Origin: Magnetococcus sp. PR-3
Lineage (GTDB): Bacteria; Pseudomonadota; Magnetococcia; Magnetococcales; Magnetococcaceae
Direction: 5' to 3'
Length of the DNA stretch: 64,000 nt
Assembly: GCF_036689865.1 (NCBI RefSeq)
Contig: NZ_JBAHUQ010000008.1
Location: 62,001 to 126,000, forward strand
The position numbers and the translations under genes are program-made. Under the pieces are notes generated by a model that had not been told where the DNA came from, searched no databases, and saw only the letters and a list, made by a program, of their open reading frames with translations. Shown in pieces: positions 27,929-37,527 of this stretch (position 1 is the stretch's first letter; each line of letters starts with the position of its first letter).

Positions 27929-28233
27929 CTACTTCCTCCTCATACGCTCTGCGTATACAGCCTGACTCCATGAGGATCGATCTCAGCCTGATCCATGCAG
28001 CCATCTGCACAAGCTCCCTGTCCCCCCCAGGTTCAGGAGCCCCCCTATTAATTTAGAGCAAAAAAACGGACTCTAAATATCATAAACACATCATTTTGGA
28101 ATTCAGCGTATCAATCTACTAAATATTTACGCTGGGAAAAACTGAATTATATCGAGAAATGGCACATTTTTGGTTTTTTTTTCATCAATAAATCATTTTT
28201 ATAATGCCAGACCATATTTTAATCATAAAAAAA

Positions 28234-28266
28234 CCTCTTAAAAACAGGCCCAAAAGAGGCTCTTTT
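28234..28266 (+). repeat. Terminator-like hairpin in the leader region of the CoA-transferase gene
   Basis: CCTCTT pairs with AAGAGG around a 14-base loop, followed by a T run. It lies in the 547-base gap upstream of the CoA-transferase/GNAT gene, with no gene before it on this strand. It may end a small transcript or be chance. Confidence 0.3.
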
Positions 28267-28410
28267 TCATGAAAAAACCTCTTCATTATCGTTATTTTTT
28301 TGTGACTTTTTGCAGAACATATAACGGGTTGCTTACATAACGCCGGGTGATCATCCTTATTTCAAATCAGGCTATAGACTTTTCCTCCAAGCAGGCGCAT
28401 ACAGGAGGTA

Positions 28411-28455
28411 GGGGGGTGAGGCTCTCCCCTAAATTTCAAGGCCAATAGGGCCTGT
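28411..28455 (+). promoter_or_regulatory. Two small hairpins upstream of the CoA-transferase gene
   Basis: AGGGGGGTGAGGCTCTCCCCT-like and AGGCC/GGCCT stems lie close to the start codon at 28485, before the GAGGAG ribosome-binding site. They could control translation; no known riboswitch pattern fits. Confidence 0.3.
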
Positions 28456-28484
28456 GGATTACAGGGAATTGAGGAGTGGATAGC

Positions 28485-30326
28485 ATGGAAGTGGTTTCAG
28501 TTCTTGGTAAGAAAGAGTGGAAACGGGTCATTAAGGCAGGCGATCGTGTGTTTATAGGCTCTAATGCTGCAAGCCCTGTCGCTGTTGTTGATCAACTTCT
28601 TGCCCATATTGATCAATTCCATGATATTGAGCTAACCCATATTCTCACCTTGGGGGATACCCCATGGGCAGAAGAAAAATATAAAGATCATCTCCGTCTC
28701 AACTCTCTTTTTCTAGGCCGTGGCCCAAGAGAGGCCGTACGAGATGGTTATGCCGATTACACGCCCTCCTTTCTTTCAGAGGTACCTGCGCTGTTTGAGG
28801 AGGGTATTCTTCCTCTAGATGTTGCAATCATTCAAGTTACCCCACCGGATGTAAACGGGTACTGCTCTCTAGGTGTTTCAGTGGATGTTGTCTCCAGCGC
28901 AGTTCGCCATGCCAAGCATGTTATCGCACAAATCAATGCGTATATGCCACGAACCTTTGGGGAGAGTTTTATCCATATTAATCAGATCGATTATGCAGTT
29001 GAGATCAATACCCCAGTTGTAGAACTCCCCCTACAAAAGGTTGATGATGTCAGCCATCGAATCGGCCAATACGTCTCCATGTTGGTCGAAGATGGAAGCT
29101 GCTTACAATTGGGTATTGGCAGTATTCCCAATGGAGTGTTAGCAAGCCTGAATCAACATAATGATTTGGGTCTGCATAGTGAGATGATTAGTGATGGTGT
29201 GATTGATCTACTGCAGAGTGGTAATATTAACAATCGCTTCAAAAACACCCAACGTGGCCGTAGTGTGACCTCATTCTGTATGGGCACCAAACGCATCTAT
29301 GACTATGTCGATGAAAATCCCCACATTGAATTTTTACCCTCAGAATATGTGAACAACCCAGCAACCATTGGTAAGAATGATCAGGTGGTCGCCATTAACT
29401 CTGCCATTGAGGTCGATCTAACCGGACAGGTGGTCTCAGACTCGGTTGGTCATCGGTTTTATAGCGGTATTGGTGGCCAAGTGGACTTCATTCGTGGTGC
29501 GAACCTCAGTAAAGGCGGGCGCCCCATTATCGCCCTGCCCTCCACGACTAAAGATGGGACCATCTCACGTATTGTGCCCTTTATTGCAGAAGGCTCAGGG
29601 GTCGTAACCTCGCGAGGGGATGTACATTATGTTGTGACAGAGTATGGGATCGCTTCATTAAGGGGGAAAAGTATCCGTGAACGTGCTTTGGAGTTGATCC
29701 AGGTCGCACATCCAGATTTCCGGGATTGGCTACTGGAAAAAGTCCGGGATCATTTTTGGGTACCAAGTTATCAAAAGGTTCATGGCACTTCTTTGAAGGA
29801 GTTTGGAGAAGTGGAAATGGAAAAAGTTGAACTGAAAATTGATGGACACTTTTTCTTACGCCCCCTACACCCCTCGGATGAACGCCATCTGCAGGAGTTT
29901 TTCTACTCACATACTCAGGAAACCAAACTTCTGCGCTACCGGTTTAACCCGGAACAGATGTCTCGTGAAAAAGCGTACTCTCTGGTCAATGTTGATCAGG
30001 ACAAAGACCCCGCGCTCTGCATTATCCGTAAAGAAGGTGTGATCGAACAAATTGAAGCGGTAGGACGTTACTACTACATACCGGAAGTTAATTTAGGGGA
30101 AGTTGCATTTGTCGTCCGTGAAACCATGCGTGGCAATGGCTTGGCCCAAACCCTGATCAAACGGTTATCTGAAATTGCCAAACAGCGTGGCATACGCCGT
30201 ATGGTGGCCTATGTACGTCCTGAAAACACCCCGATGCTCAAAGCCCTGGAGAAAATGAACTTCGTCCGGGCCCCTTCGGATGATCCAATGGAAGTCTGCA
30301 TGGGATACGATCTGGACCCAGAATAA
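28485..30326 (+). CDS. Acetyl-CoA hydrolase/transferase (CoA transferase) fused to a GNAT acetyltransferase domain
   Basis: This is a 613-aa protein from the ATG at 28485; a GTG at 28476 would add three residues. The N-terminal 430 residues match the acetyl-CoA hydrolase/4-hydroxybutyrate CoA-transferase family, including the catalytic-type Glu in VVTEYGIASLRGKS and the Gly loop GIGGQVDFIRGA. Residues about 450-610 are a GNAT domain (VRETMRGNGLAQTLIKRL, the R-x-x-G-x-G/A CoA-binding loop). The fusion suggests coupling of CoA exchange with acetylation; the acetylated partner is unknown. The protein is cytoplasmic and alone. Confidence 0.88.
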   Translation: MEVVSVLGKKEWKRVIKAGDRVFIGSNAASPVAVVDQLLAHIDQFHDIELTHILTLGDTPWAEEKYKDHLRLNSLFLGRGPREAVRDGYADYTPSFLSEVPALFEEGILPLDVAIIQVTPPDVNGYCSLGVSVDVVSSAVRHAKHVIAQINAYMPRTFGESFIHINQIDYAVEINTPVVELPLQKVDDVSHRIGQYVSMLVEDGSCLQLGIGSIPNGVLASLNQHNDLGLHSEMISDGVIDLLQSGNINNRFKNTQRGRSVTSFCMGTKRIYDYVDENPHIEFLPSEYVNNPATIGKNDQVVAINSAIEVDLTGQVVSDSVGHRFYSGIGGQVDFIRGANLSKGGRPIIALPSTTKDGTISRIVPFIAEGSGVVTSRGDVHYVVTEYGIASLRGKSIRERALELIQVAHPDFRDWLLEKVRDHFWVPSYQKVHGTSLKEFGEVEMEKVELKIDGHFFLRPLHPSDERHLQEFFYSHTQETKLLRYRFNPEQMSREKAYSLVNVDQDKDPALCIIRKEGVIEQIEAVGRYYYIPEVNLGEVAFVVRETMRGNGLAQTLIKRLSEIAKQRGIRRMVAYVRPENTPMLKALEKMNFVRAPSDDPMEVCMGYDLDPE

Positions 30327-30331
30327 AACTG

Positions 30332-30373
30332 AGAGGCATGGAAAAGAGGGGTTATGCTCTTTTCCATGCCTCT
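30332..30373 (+). repeat. 17-bp perfect inverted repeat after the CoA-transferase gene
   Basis: Arms at 30332-30348 and 30357-30373 are perfect complements with an 8-base loop. It lies six bases past the stop codon and has no long T run, so it may stabilise the transcript or act as a weak terminator. Confidence 0.75.
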
Positions 30374-30517
30374 GCACCGTTTCTTTCCCCTTTCTCTTAT
30401 TCAAGCGCACGCCCTCAGGATAAACCTTCCGATAAAGATTCATTAAAGGACAGTTTTACGCCCATGATATATAAGATCAGACTCGCTATATCAGAGAGAT
30501 AAGGGGTAAAGCAGCAT

Positions 30518-30829
30518 ATGCAACGATCACCATGGTTGCATGGTGGATATGTCAGAAAAGTCCGTTGGGGGATCTATTTAGATAGAACTGAACAGATGGT
30601 CAGATCTCACCAAACTCATGATGGGTGGTTTTCTTTTAGAAGCGGTTGCTGGCAAGTATTTTATCACCGCCATCCCCGGCCCTTAGACCGTAACACAACG
30701 TTGGCTAAGCACGTTCAGCTGAGCAACTCTATTAAGGTTGCTGACGAACAAAACGTAACCCCTGTGTATAAAAAATCAGCATATCTGTCTAAAAATGATC
30801 CAACCAACCTCTCATCGGAAAAAGTGTAA
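30518..30829 (+). CDS. Doubtful 103-aa basic hypothetical protein
   Basis: An open frame from ATG at 30518 encodes a His/Arg-rich protein with no recognised domain, signal peptide or membrane span. An AAGGGG site lies about 12 bases before the ATG, which is weak. The composition resembles untranslated DNA, so it may not be a gene. Confidence 0.25.
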   Translation: MQRSPWLHGGYVRKVRWGIYLDRTEQMVRSHQTHDGWFSFRSGCWQVFYHRHPRPLDRNTTLAKHVQLSNSIKVADEQNVTPVYKKSAYLSKNDPTNLSSEKV

Positions 30830-31018
30830 CAGATTTTCATCGATCCTCCTGCTCTCCCCCCCTGTTACAACAGCTTATCAGCTTATATATAACATCCGCG
30901 CAAAACATGTAAATACCAACACCCTGCTGTTTACATCACACATATTCATATATTGATATCTACACTTAAAAATATAATAGTGAACCTGCGTGATAACCAC
31001 AGAACCAGGGATGGGCTG

Positions 31019-31321
31019 ATGTCTGTACATGTTGTGCGAAATGGTGACGTTGTTAATGTCTTTCTACGTGGTTTTTTTAACCATTCACTTTTAAACAGCT
31101 TTAGCGATGCTCTACATCCACATATGCAGGCAGAAAAAATGGTTATTTTTATGGGTGGGTTAACAGGCATGGATGGTACTGGCCTGGGGTTACTGGCCGC
31201 TTTACGGCAAAATTTTGGCCCTGAGAAACATATTATTTTGGCCTCTCCCCCTAAGCATATTGAGAATTATCTAACCAATCATCAACTCCACCGTTGCTTT
31301 ACACTCACCACACCCTTTTAA
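31019..31321 (+). CDS. STAS-domain protein
   Basis: This 100-aa protein resembles STAS (sulfate-transporter/anti-sigma antagonist) domains, as a single domain. It has the beta-alpha pattern and a core GGLTGMDGTGLGLLAAL, where the usual DSSG-type motif is DGTG. The classical phosphorylatable Ser is therefore not conserved. An AGGGA ribosome-binding site precedes this ATG; an in-frame ATG 66 bases upstream is less likely. In the family it would bind a partner such as an anti-sigma factor or kinase; none is adjacent. It lies upstream of the PilJ-domain gene. Confidence 0.7.
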   Translation: MSVHVVRNGDVVNVFLRGFFNHSLLNSFSDALHPHMQAEKMVIFMGGLTGMDGTGLGLLAALRQNFGPEKHIILASPPKHIENYLTNHQLHRCFTLTTPF

Positions 31322-31623
31322 GCTCTATTTTACTAAACACAGAGTCATAAATTATATCTATACCCCGTTGGACCATGCCTTCATCTCTGATGTGAAACAA
31401 TTTGTGACCTTTAGGCTTGTATTTTGATCTATATCAATTTTTCCAGCCTTTGATACCCATACAATGAACGCCAAGTTTCTTTAATATGGCTGGGCTTAGA
31501 CATCATTTCCCGCATTAGAAATTCCTGATATAGATCATTTCCCTATTATGTGGGAAATTGCAGTCTGCACGATTGATGCGGCGTTATAGCCCACCTTCAT
31601 CCATTCCCAATAAGGGGGGAAAA

Positions 31624-32538
31624 ATGGCACGTTTGAGATGGCAAAAACGGGTAGGCCCAATGGTTTGGGCTCTGCTACTACTGGTTGGCCTAATTCCTGT
31701 CCAGCTCCACGCCATGGGTGGACCAACGGCAGCTGAATATGGCGTAGTGCTCAACTTATCGGGCAAACAGCGCATGCTTACTCAGAAAATGAGTAAGGAA
31801 GTCATGCTCATTGCTCTGGATGTTGATAAAGCCGCAAACCTCACAAACCTTAAAGGAACCGCTGCACTTTTTGACAAAACCTTAAAAGGGTTGCGTGATG
31901 GTGATGCAGATCTCAAGTTGCCACCAACCAACACCAAGCGTATTCGCCGTCAGCTCGGCAAAGTTGAAAAGATTTGGGGGTCTTTTCAACCCGTTATTGA
32001 TGCTATCTTAGCTTCTGGCAGTGTTAGCAAAGAGCAAATCGATCTTATTTCCGCCCAAAACCTACCCCTGCTTAAGCAAATGAACAAAGGTGTTAAGCTT
32101 TATGAAAAAGATGCCAGTAAAGCGGGTATGAAAGCTGACCCAGGCTTGGCTGTGACCATTAATCTCTCGGGGAAACAACGTATGCTCACACAAAAAATGA
32201 GCAAAGAGTTTCTATTAGCCGCCTATGGGCATGACACCGAAAATAATAAGCTGAACCTACTTGAGACCTACTCACTTTTTGAGCGGACCTTAAAAGGCCT
32301 GCTTGATGGTGACTCGACACTCGACCTTCCAGGGACAAAGAGTGAAACGATCCGCACGCAGTTAGGTGTGGTTAATGGATTGTGGACAAGCTTTAAACCC
32401 ATCGTGGCATTTGGGGCAGACCCTGCGACATCCTCTATCCCTATGGATAAAATTCAAACATTGGCAAAGACCAACCTGCCATTACTTAAACAGATGAATA
32501 AGGCCGTTAAGATGTATGAAAAAGAGGCCGCCAAATAA
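31624..32538 (+). CDS. Secreted protein with two tandem PilJ-type sensory domains
   Basis: This 304-aa protein is chosen from ATG 31624 after an AAGGGGGG site. It has an N-terminal signal peptide (hydrophobic to about residue 30). Two copies of a PilJ/NarX-like helical domain follow, about 35-160 and 175-300. Each has LSGKQRMLTQKMSKE, the motif related to the P-box of nitrate/nitrite sensors, and each ends with LPLLKQMNK. No kinase, methyl-accepting or membrane-output domain is present. It should be a free periplasmic binding protein. The chemoreceptor 138 bases downstream is the obvious partner; ligand and partnership are inference. Confidence 0.85.
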   Translation: MARLRWQKRVGPMVWALLLLVGLIPVQLHAMGGPTAAEYGVVLNLSGKQRMLTQKMSKEVMLIALDVDKAANLTNLKGTAALFDKTLKGLRDGDADLKLPPTNTKRIRRQLGKVEKIWGSFQPVIDAILASGSVSKEQIDLISAQNLPLLKQMNKGVKLYEKDASKAGMKADPGLAVTINLSGKQRMLTQKMSKEFLLAAYGHDTENNKLNLLETYSLFERTLKGLLDGDSTLDLPGTKSETIRTQLGVVNGLWTSFKPIVAFGADPATSSIPMDKIQTLAKTNLPLLKQMNKAVKMYEKEAAK

Positions 32539-32676
32539 ATCCCGCTGATGGGGAGGGTATACCCTCCCCATCACTTGATATCACAAGCACACGTCATATT
32601 TTTAGTGCACATGGGGAAACACTAAATCTCAAACAGGGCATATGCTGGTTTAAGGATGGTTGGGGGGATGTAACGG

Positions 32677-34734
32677 ATGACACTGAAACAGAAAATAATC
32701 GGTAACGGTATTGTCATGAGCTTGCTCATGGTTCTACTGCTGTTTTTTACGCACCTTTTCTTTGGGCAACTTAACGAAGGCTTTCAATCTATTTTAGAAA
32801 AAACAGGCCTTGGTGTAAAAAACAGCCAAAATGCTCAAGAACGCATTTTGAGTGTCGATCAAAAACTATCGACCACCTCTGCCAACTTCAGTGCCATTGC
32901 TGTTGATATTTCAAAAGCCAACCAACGTATACGTATTACCGACCGGAAAATCCGCAAAATTTCAGAAGCCTTAACCGACCTGGCTCAAAATGTAGAGGAT
33001 ATTGTTGAAGAGCTACCTGAGGGCGAAGTTCAAGATATGTTAATGGATATTGCAGATGAGGTAACCGATCTGCAAGAGACAACCAAGCGTGAAGCCCTGA
33101 TTGGGTTGAAGCAGTCTGTCACACAGATGAAGCAGTTTACCGATAAAATTGATCAAGAGGTTGAAGGGTTAACGACACTTTCAACCGACCTCAATGGCAC
33201 AGTGACCTTAAGCCAAGGGGTATTAAAAACCAATGCGCAGATTGAAACGGTTGTTCAAAATAGTAAATCTCAAACCGCAACCAGCCAGCAGTTACTCATT
33301 TTAGCGATCGTTGTCTTTATCATGATCACACTGGTTTCTGCGTATCTCTATGCCGGTATGATTATTCGCCCAATTCAACATCTGACCAAACAGATGCGTG
33401 AATTTGCCGAAGGTGAAGAGCCTGACTTAGCCCATCGCCTACCCGAAAACCGTAAAGATGAACTGGGCAACCTCACCAGCTGGTTTAATAGCTTTGTTGA
33501 GGTCATTCAAGGCATTGTTGTCAATACCAAACAGAACGCCAGACAGGTTTCTGAGGCATCACAGAAGCTGGTACAGGTGTCGGAGAGTATGTTTGCCGCC
33601 TCTGAAGAGATGGCCAGACGAACAGAGGCCGCAACAGGTGCCACACTGAGCGCCAATGACGGTATGGATGCCATCTCTCATGAGACCGAACGCTTGAATG
33701 GTGATATGCAGTCCGCTTCGCAGCTCATGACCCGTATTAACCAGGGAAGTAGCTCCATTGCATCGGCCGCAGATCAGGCCAGTGAAAGCCTAATGGCCGT
33801 TGCCAGTGTGTCAGAACAGGCCTGTGATGGTATGTCGCAAGTGAGCACCACCACGGAGCGTACGACAGAAGTCGTGGGTTCAGTTGCCTCTAGCCTGGAT
33901 GCCATAACCGTCGCACTGCAGGATGTACGCAATAAATGCGAAAGCGCTACTCAAGAGACGGATCATGCTAAAGCAAGATCCAATAGCATTACCGATGTCG
34001 TGGCCCACCTAACCTCAGCAGCGGAAGAGATTGGTAATGTCGTAGGGCTCATCAGCAACATTGCCCACCAAACCAATATGCTGGCCCTTAATGCCTCTAT
34101 TGAAGCCGCTGGCGCGGGTGAGGCAGGCATGGGGTTTGCCGTCGTTGCCAATGAGGTTAAAGATCTGGCCAAGCAGACCAGCGATGCCACCAAAATGATC
34201 TCTAGCAAAATCACATTAATCCAGCAACACACCAAACAGGTCGCTGAAGTATCCCACACAGTTGTTGAAGCGATTGATCGAATTGCACTGGCCAATGAAG
34301 AGATTCTTGAATCTATGGTGGATCAAGGGGCCGCTGTGACAGAGATCAATGGTTCTATGATCTCTGTTGCCAATGATACCCAAGAAGCTTCACATCAAGT
34401 GACCGATACCGCACAGGATATGGTCGCCTTAAACTCTCAGGTCCAAGAGATCTCGCAGCGTATTCAGGATGTCACCCGCAATGTGGCTAGCTCTTCTACC
34501 GATATGGAACATGCCGCTCAAAATGTATCCAGTGCAGCGCAAGCTAGTGCGGGTATTGCAGGTCATGTAGGCGATGCTTCAGACGCTTCGCAGGATGTGA
34601 CAGGTGCCATGGTCAAGGTTAAACAAGTGGTTCAGGAGCTCAATGCGCTCAGTGTTGATGTCAAAGAAAACTCCAGCGGGTTAACGGGTGTAGCCTCTGA
34701 GCTGAACCGCATGTTGGACCGATTTAAAAGTTAA
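32677..34734 (+). CDS. Methyl-accepting chemotaxis protein
   Basis: This 685-aa protein has two membrane spans (about 10-30 and 207-230), a HAMP domain, and a long coiled-coil signalling region. The highly conserved hairpin tip lies at about 450-505 ([26 protein letters not shown] and [14 protein letters not shown]). The periplasmic domain between the spans is rich in coiled-coil heptads and has no PilJ, Cache or PAS motif that I recognise. It is likely to sense through a partner protein, perhaps the tandem PilJ protein just upstream. It probably feeds CheA/CheW. Confidence 0.95.
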   Translation: MTLKQKIIGNGIVMSLLMVLLLFFTHLFFGQLNEGFQSILEKTGLGVKNSQNAQERILSVDQKLSTTSANFSAIAVDISKANQRIRITDRKIRKISEALTDLAQNVEDIVEELPEGEVQDMLMDIADEVTDLQETTKREALIGLKQSVTQMKQFTDKIDQEVEGLTTLSTDLNGTVTLSQGVLKTNAQIETVVQNSKSQTATSQQLLILAIVVFIMITLVSAYLYAGMIIRPIQHLTKQMREFAEGEEPDLAHRLPENRKDELGNLTSWFNSFVEVIQGIVVNTKQNARQVSEASQKLVQVSESMFAASEEMARRTEAATGATLSANDGMDAISHETERLNGDMQSASQLMTRINQGSSSIASAADQASESLMAVASVSEQACDGMSQVSTTTERTTEVVGSVASSLDAITVALQDVRNKCESATQETDHAKARSNSITDVVAHLTSAAEEIGNVVGLISNIAHQTNMLALNASIEAAGAGEAGMGFAVVANEVKDLAKQTSDATKMISSKITLIQQHTKQVAEVSHTVVEAIDRIALANEEILESMVDQGAAVTEINGSMISVANDTQEASHQVTDTAQDMVALNSQVQEISQRIQDVTRNVASSSTDMEHAAQNVSSAAQASAGIAGHVGDASDASQDVTGAMVKVKQVVQELNALSVDVKENSSGLTGVASELNRMLDRFKS

Positions 34735-34868
34735 ACCGTTGCTGTCTGCCATACTGTTGGGCTTTATCTATTGTAGGATTGAACCTGCATCTAACATGCA
34801 CAGCCTCTACATTCTACGAGAGACCGATATGGTCCCGCTTTAGCCACACGATAAACAGGCTCAAACGA

Positions 34869-35690
34869 TTACTGTTGGTGATAGACCTTCATACGCCCCT
34901 CAAGACCGATGAGCCCATTTCGAATAGCCTCTATATTGAGTTCAACACCGCCATCATGGGGACCAACCGTCGTCACCATGCTCTTATCCCCAACAGCCGT
35001 TCGGTAGAGGGTACGGCCATGTTCAATAGGGATAATTTCATCTTCCTGACTGTGGATAATCAATAAAGGCAGCTTGACATCACGTATATTTTTTAAATTG
35101 GGAAATTGGATATGTGCCAACATCCTTATGGGTAACCAAGGATAGAGCTGCGCTGCACGATCAGGTATCGAGGTAAACGTCCCTTCCAACACTAAGCCAC
35201 CCACCGGTTCATGGACCGCTAGCCATGTTGCAGGTCCACCACCAAGCGAGTGTCCAAATAGAATAACCCGCTCTGGTTTGAAACGCCGAGTCTGGACCAG
35301 ATGGGCCAGAGCAACCTGCGCATCCTGATAGAGCCCCTGTTCGGAAGGTTTACCTTGGCTTTGGCCATACCCTCGGTAATCCAATAATAAACTGCTGTAA
35401 CCCAAACCATGAAACAGTCGGGCATAATCAGAAAGGTCACCAATATTACTGGCGTTCCCATGGAAAAAAAGCACCACAGGTTTATGCAACTCTCCGGGTA
35501 GAAACCAACTACTTAGAAGATGATCTTCGCTTTTAAGCTGAACAGATTCATAATCTAGCCCCCATTCTGCCGGGGTTGTGCGCCAATCTCTAGGCGGTAC
35601 AAACACCTGCCGTTCCTGTGTAAAAAACATGAAGGCACAGACACCGGCATAAAAAAACAGAATGGTTCCAACCCAGAGCGCCCAATGCAT
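34869..35690 (-). CDS. Membrane-anchored alpha/beta hydrolase (ABHD13/Bem46-like)
   Basis: This is a 273-aa protein. An N-terminal hydrophobic segment (residues 3-23) is a signal anchor. The alpha/beta hydrolase fold follows, with the oxyanion region FFHGNASN, nucleophile elbow GHSLGG (Ser near residue 146), the acid in SQEDEIIP and His in GPHDGG. The motifs match the FrsA/Bem46 group; the substrate is unknown. Neighbouring genes on the same strand are metabolic and give no clue. Confidence 0.85.
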   Translation of the reverse strand: MHWALWVGTILFFYAGVCAFMFFTQERQVFVPPRDWRTTPAEWGLDYESVQLKSEDHLLSSWFLPGELHKPVVLFFHGNASNIGDLSDYARLFHGLGYSSLLLDYRGYGQSQGKPSEQGLYQDAQVALAHLVQTRRFKPERVILFGHSLGGGPATWLAVHEPVGGLVLEGTFTSIPDRAAQLYPWLPIRMLAHIQFPNLKNIRDVKLPLLIIHSQEDEIIPIEHGRTLYRTAVGDKSMVTTVGPHDGGVELNIEAIRNGLIGLEGRMKVYHQQ

Positions 35691-35761
35691 GAGAAAATCC
35701 TCTGTTTGACATCACAGAAGCTTAATAGCATAGAGCATTAAGCTGTTAGAAACAAAGGGAA

Positions 35762-36193
35762 CTAGTGAGAACGACTGGACAAACGATTGGATAATGCCTT
35801 CAGTGAAGGGAGAAAACCAGATTCACCAACCTTTTTCGGGGCATCGGCTAAATCAACCCACCGTCGTTTACGAAAATCTTCCTGCCATTTTTTTAATATC
35901 TTATCAACATATAGCGCATAGATCTCAACCTCACAAACACCACGCCGCTTTTTGATTCTATAACTACCCAGCGCTACCTTATCCACCCGCCCTTTCACAC
36001 CTGCCTCTTCCAAGGCCTCTTTAGCCGCTGAATCCCTTGGCTTCATTTTTGGCTCAACCATACCTTTGGGAAAAATCCAACGACGACGCTTACGGCTTGT
36101 GATCATCAAAACCTGCCACTGCCCTTTGGCATGGCGTCGCACAGGGATCACGGCAGATTGATGATAGACAAGCTTGGCTGCAGTCAAATCCAT
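35762..36193 (-). CDS. NUDIX hydrolase
   Basis: This 143-aa protein has a NUDIX box in the form MVEPKMKPRDSAAKEALEEAG, with Glu replaced by Met at the x5 position and Arg by Lys. This variant is typical of the diphosphoinositol/diadenosine polyphosphate phosphohydrolase-like subgroup, as is IFPKGMVEP. It cleaves a nucleoside diphosphate linked to a moiety X, or a dinucleoside polyphosphate. The substrate is unknown. It is single and 70 bases from the hydrolase gene. Confidence 0.85.
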   Translation of the reverse strand: MDLTAAKLVYHQSAVIPVRRHAKGQWQVLMITSRKRRRWIFPKGMVEPKMKPRDSAAKEALEEAGVKGRVDKVALGSYRIKKRRGVCEVEIYALYVDKILKKWQEDFRKRRWVDLADAPKKVGESGFLPSLKALSNRLSSRSH

Positions 36194-36332
36194 AGGGCAA
36201 CATCTCCATAATGTACATATCAGATAAAGGTCCCCATGCTTCTACCATATAAATATGGCGTGATTAAAGCAGGAAACTCTTTTATGCATAGGAGTTTGCA
36301 CGCTATTTATGCATCTGTCATAGGGGAGTGAT

Positions 36333-37526
36333 TTATGACATTTTTACACCATTAAGGTGTGCACTTAACCACTGCATAATCTGCCACTGGGCATGAGGTA
36401 AACCCCACCCCTGTTTTTGGGCAATGTGATACAGGTCATCATGTTCCAATCTCGGCACTGCGTCTACCCATTTTACGCTTAGCGGACCCCACGGCGTCTC
36501 ATAGGCAACCAACTTGCGTGACAACACCCAGCGCTGGGTTGTCTCATAACGTACCCCCAGTGTGGTGGTATGCATCAGTAACAACCGTGCCAGCTCTTCT
36601 TGATTTTGAGGGTGACATAACACCTCCATGCGCGCGCCCAAACGATTTTTTTTCATCATGGCTGGCGCAATAGAGACATCTAATGCACCAGCAGATAACA
36701 GTAGACCATAGAGAGGGCCTTGCCACTGGGGATCCATATCGTCAATATGCGCAACCAAAACCGTGACAGACTCCTGCTGTAAATCACGCTGTTTCTCCTG
36801 GTTCACCATCGCCAGAATGCGCAATCGGTTCGCGTGACTGGAAAACTCACGACTCCCCAACCCAGCCCCTTCATGGTCAAAACGGGACAGAGGGTTCCCC
36901 CCATATTCCCCCTTCAAATGGGCCAAAATGGCCACACCTGTCGGTGTCGCCAACTCCCCTTGAAGTTTTTCATCATCCATAGGTAAAACAGGAATAGCAT
37001 GCTGTTGAATCATCTGTGTCACAGCAGGAACGGGCACCGACATATGACCATGCGCACAGCGCACCATGCCCTGCCCCACACGTAAAGCGGAAGCGTACAC
37101 CTGCCCAACAGACAAATGCTCTAAACACCACGCTGCGGCACAAACATCTAAAATAGCATCCAGTGCGCCTACTTCATGAAAATGCACCTGCTGCACGTCA
37201 ACCCCATGTACATGTGCTTCAGCTTTTGCCAGCAGTGTAAAAATCGACTCAGCCCGCCTCTGAACAGCCGCACTGAGTTGAGATTGCTTAATTAATTGAA
37301 GGATGGTACTTAGGTGTCGATGGTGATGTTCGGGCTGGAACTGGAACTGAAGATGTTTACCTCTTAGCCCCCCACGTGTCGTTTCAGTCACCACCATATG
37401 CCAAGGAGGGAGATCTAGGGAGTTTAAAGCTTGCTCCAACTGAGACTGGTCAGCCCCCAGATCTAGACAGGCGGCAACAAACATATCCCCTGCAATACCG
37501 GAGGTCAGATCTAGAAAGATGTTCAT
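36333..37526 (-). CDS. larC: Nickel-insertion protein LarC-like (DUF111)
   Basis: This 397-aa protein matches LarC: MNIFLDLTSGIAGDMFVAACLD at the start, the His-rich stretch EHHHRHLS, HVHGVDVQQVHFHEVGALDAILD, and GEGSREFSSHANRLR-like motifs. LarC is a CTP-dependent nickel inserter for the lactate racemase nickel-pincer cofactor. larA and larB/larE are not in the window. It starts one base after the stop of the EcfT-like gene, with which it is cotranscribed and translationally coupled. The distant context means a different nickel enzyme cannot be excluded. Confidence 0.88.
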   Translation of the reverse strand: MNIFLDLTSGIAGDMFVAACLDLGADQSQLEQALNSLDLPPWHMVVTETTRGGLRGKHLQFQFQPEHHHRHLSTILQLIKQSQLSAAVQRRAESIFTLLAKAEAHVHGVDVQQVHFHEVGALDAILDVCAAAWCLEHLSVGQVYASALRVGQGMVRCAHGHMSVPVPAVTQMIQQHAIPVLPMDDEKLQGELATPTGVAILAHLKGEYGGNPLSRFDHEGAGLGSREFSSHANRLRILAMVNQEKQRDLQQESVTVLVAHIDDMDPQWQGPLYGLLLSAGALDVSIAPAMMKKNRLGARMEVLCHPQNQEELARLLLMHTTTLGVRYETTQRWVLSRKLVAYETPWGPLSVKWVDAVPRLEHDDLYHIAQKQGWGLPHAQWQIMQWLSAHLNGVKMS

Positions 37527-37527
37527 T

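Noticed and set aside
28234-28455. Riboswitch in the leader of the CoA-transferase gene
   Set aside because: Stems are present but none fits the cyclic-di-GMP or other known riboswitch patterns I can recognise.
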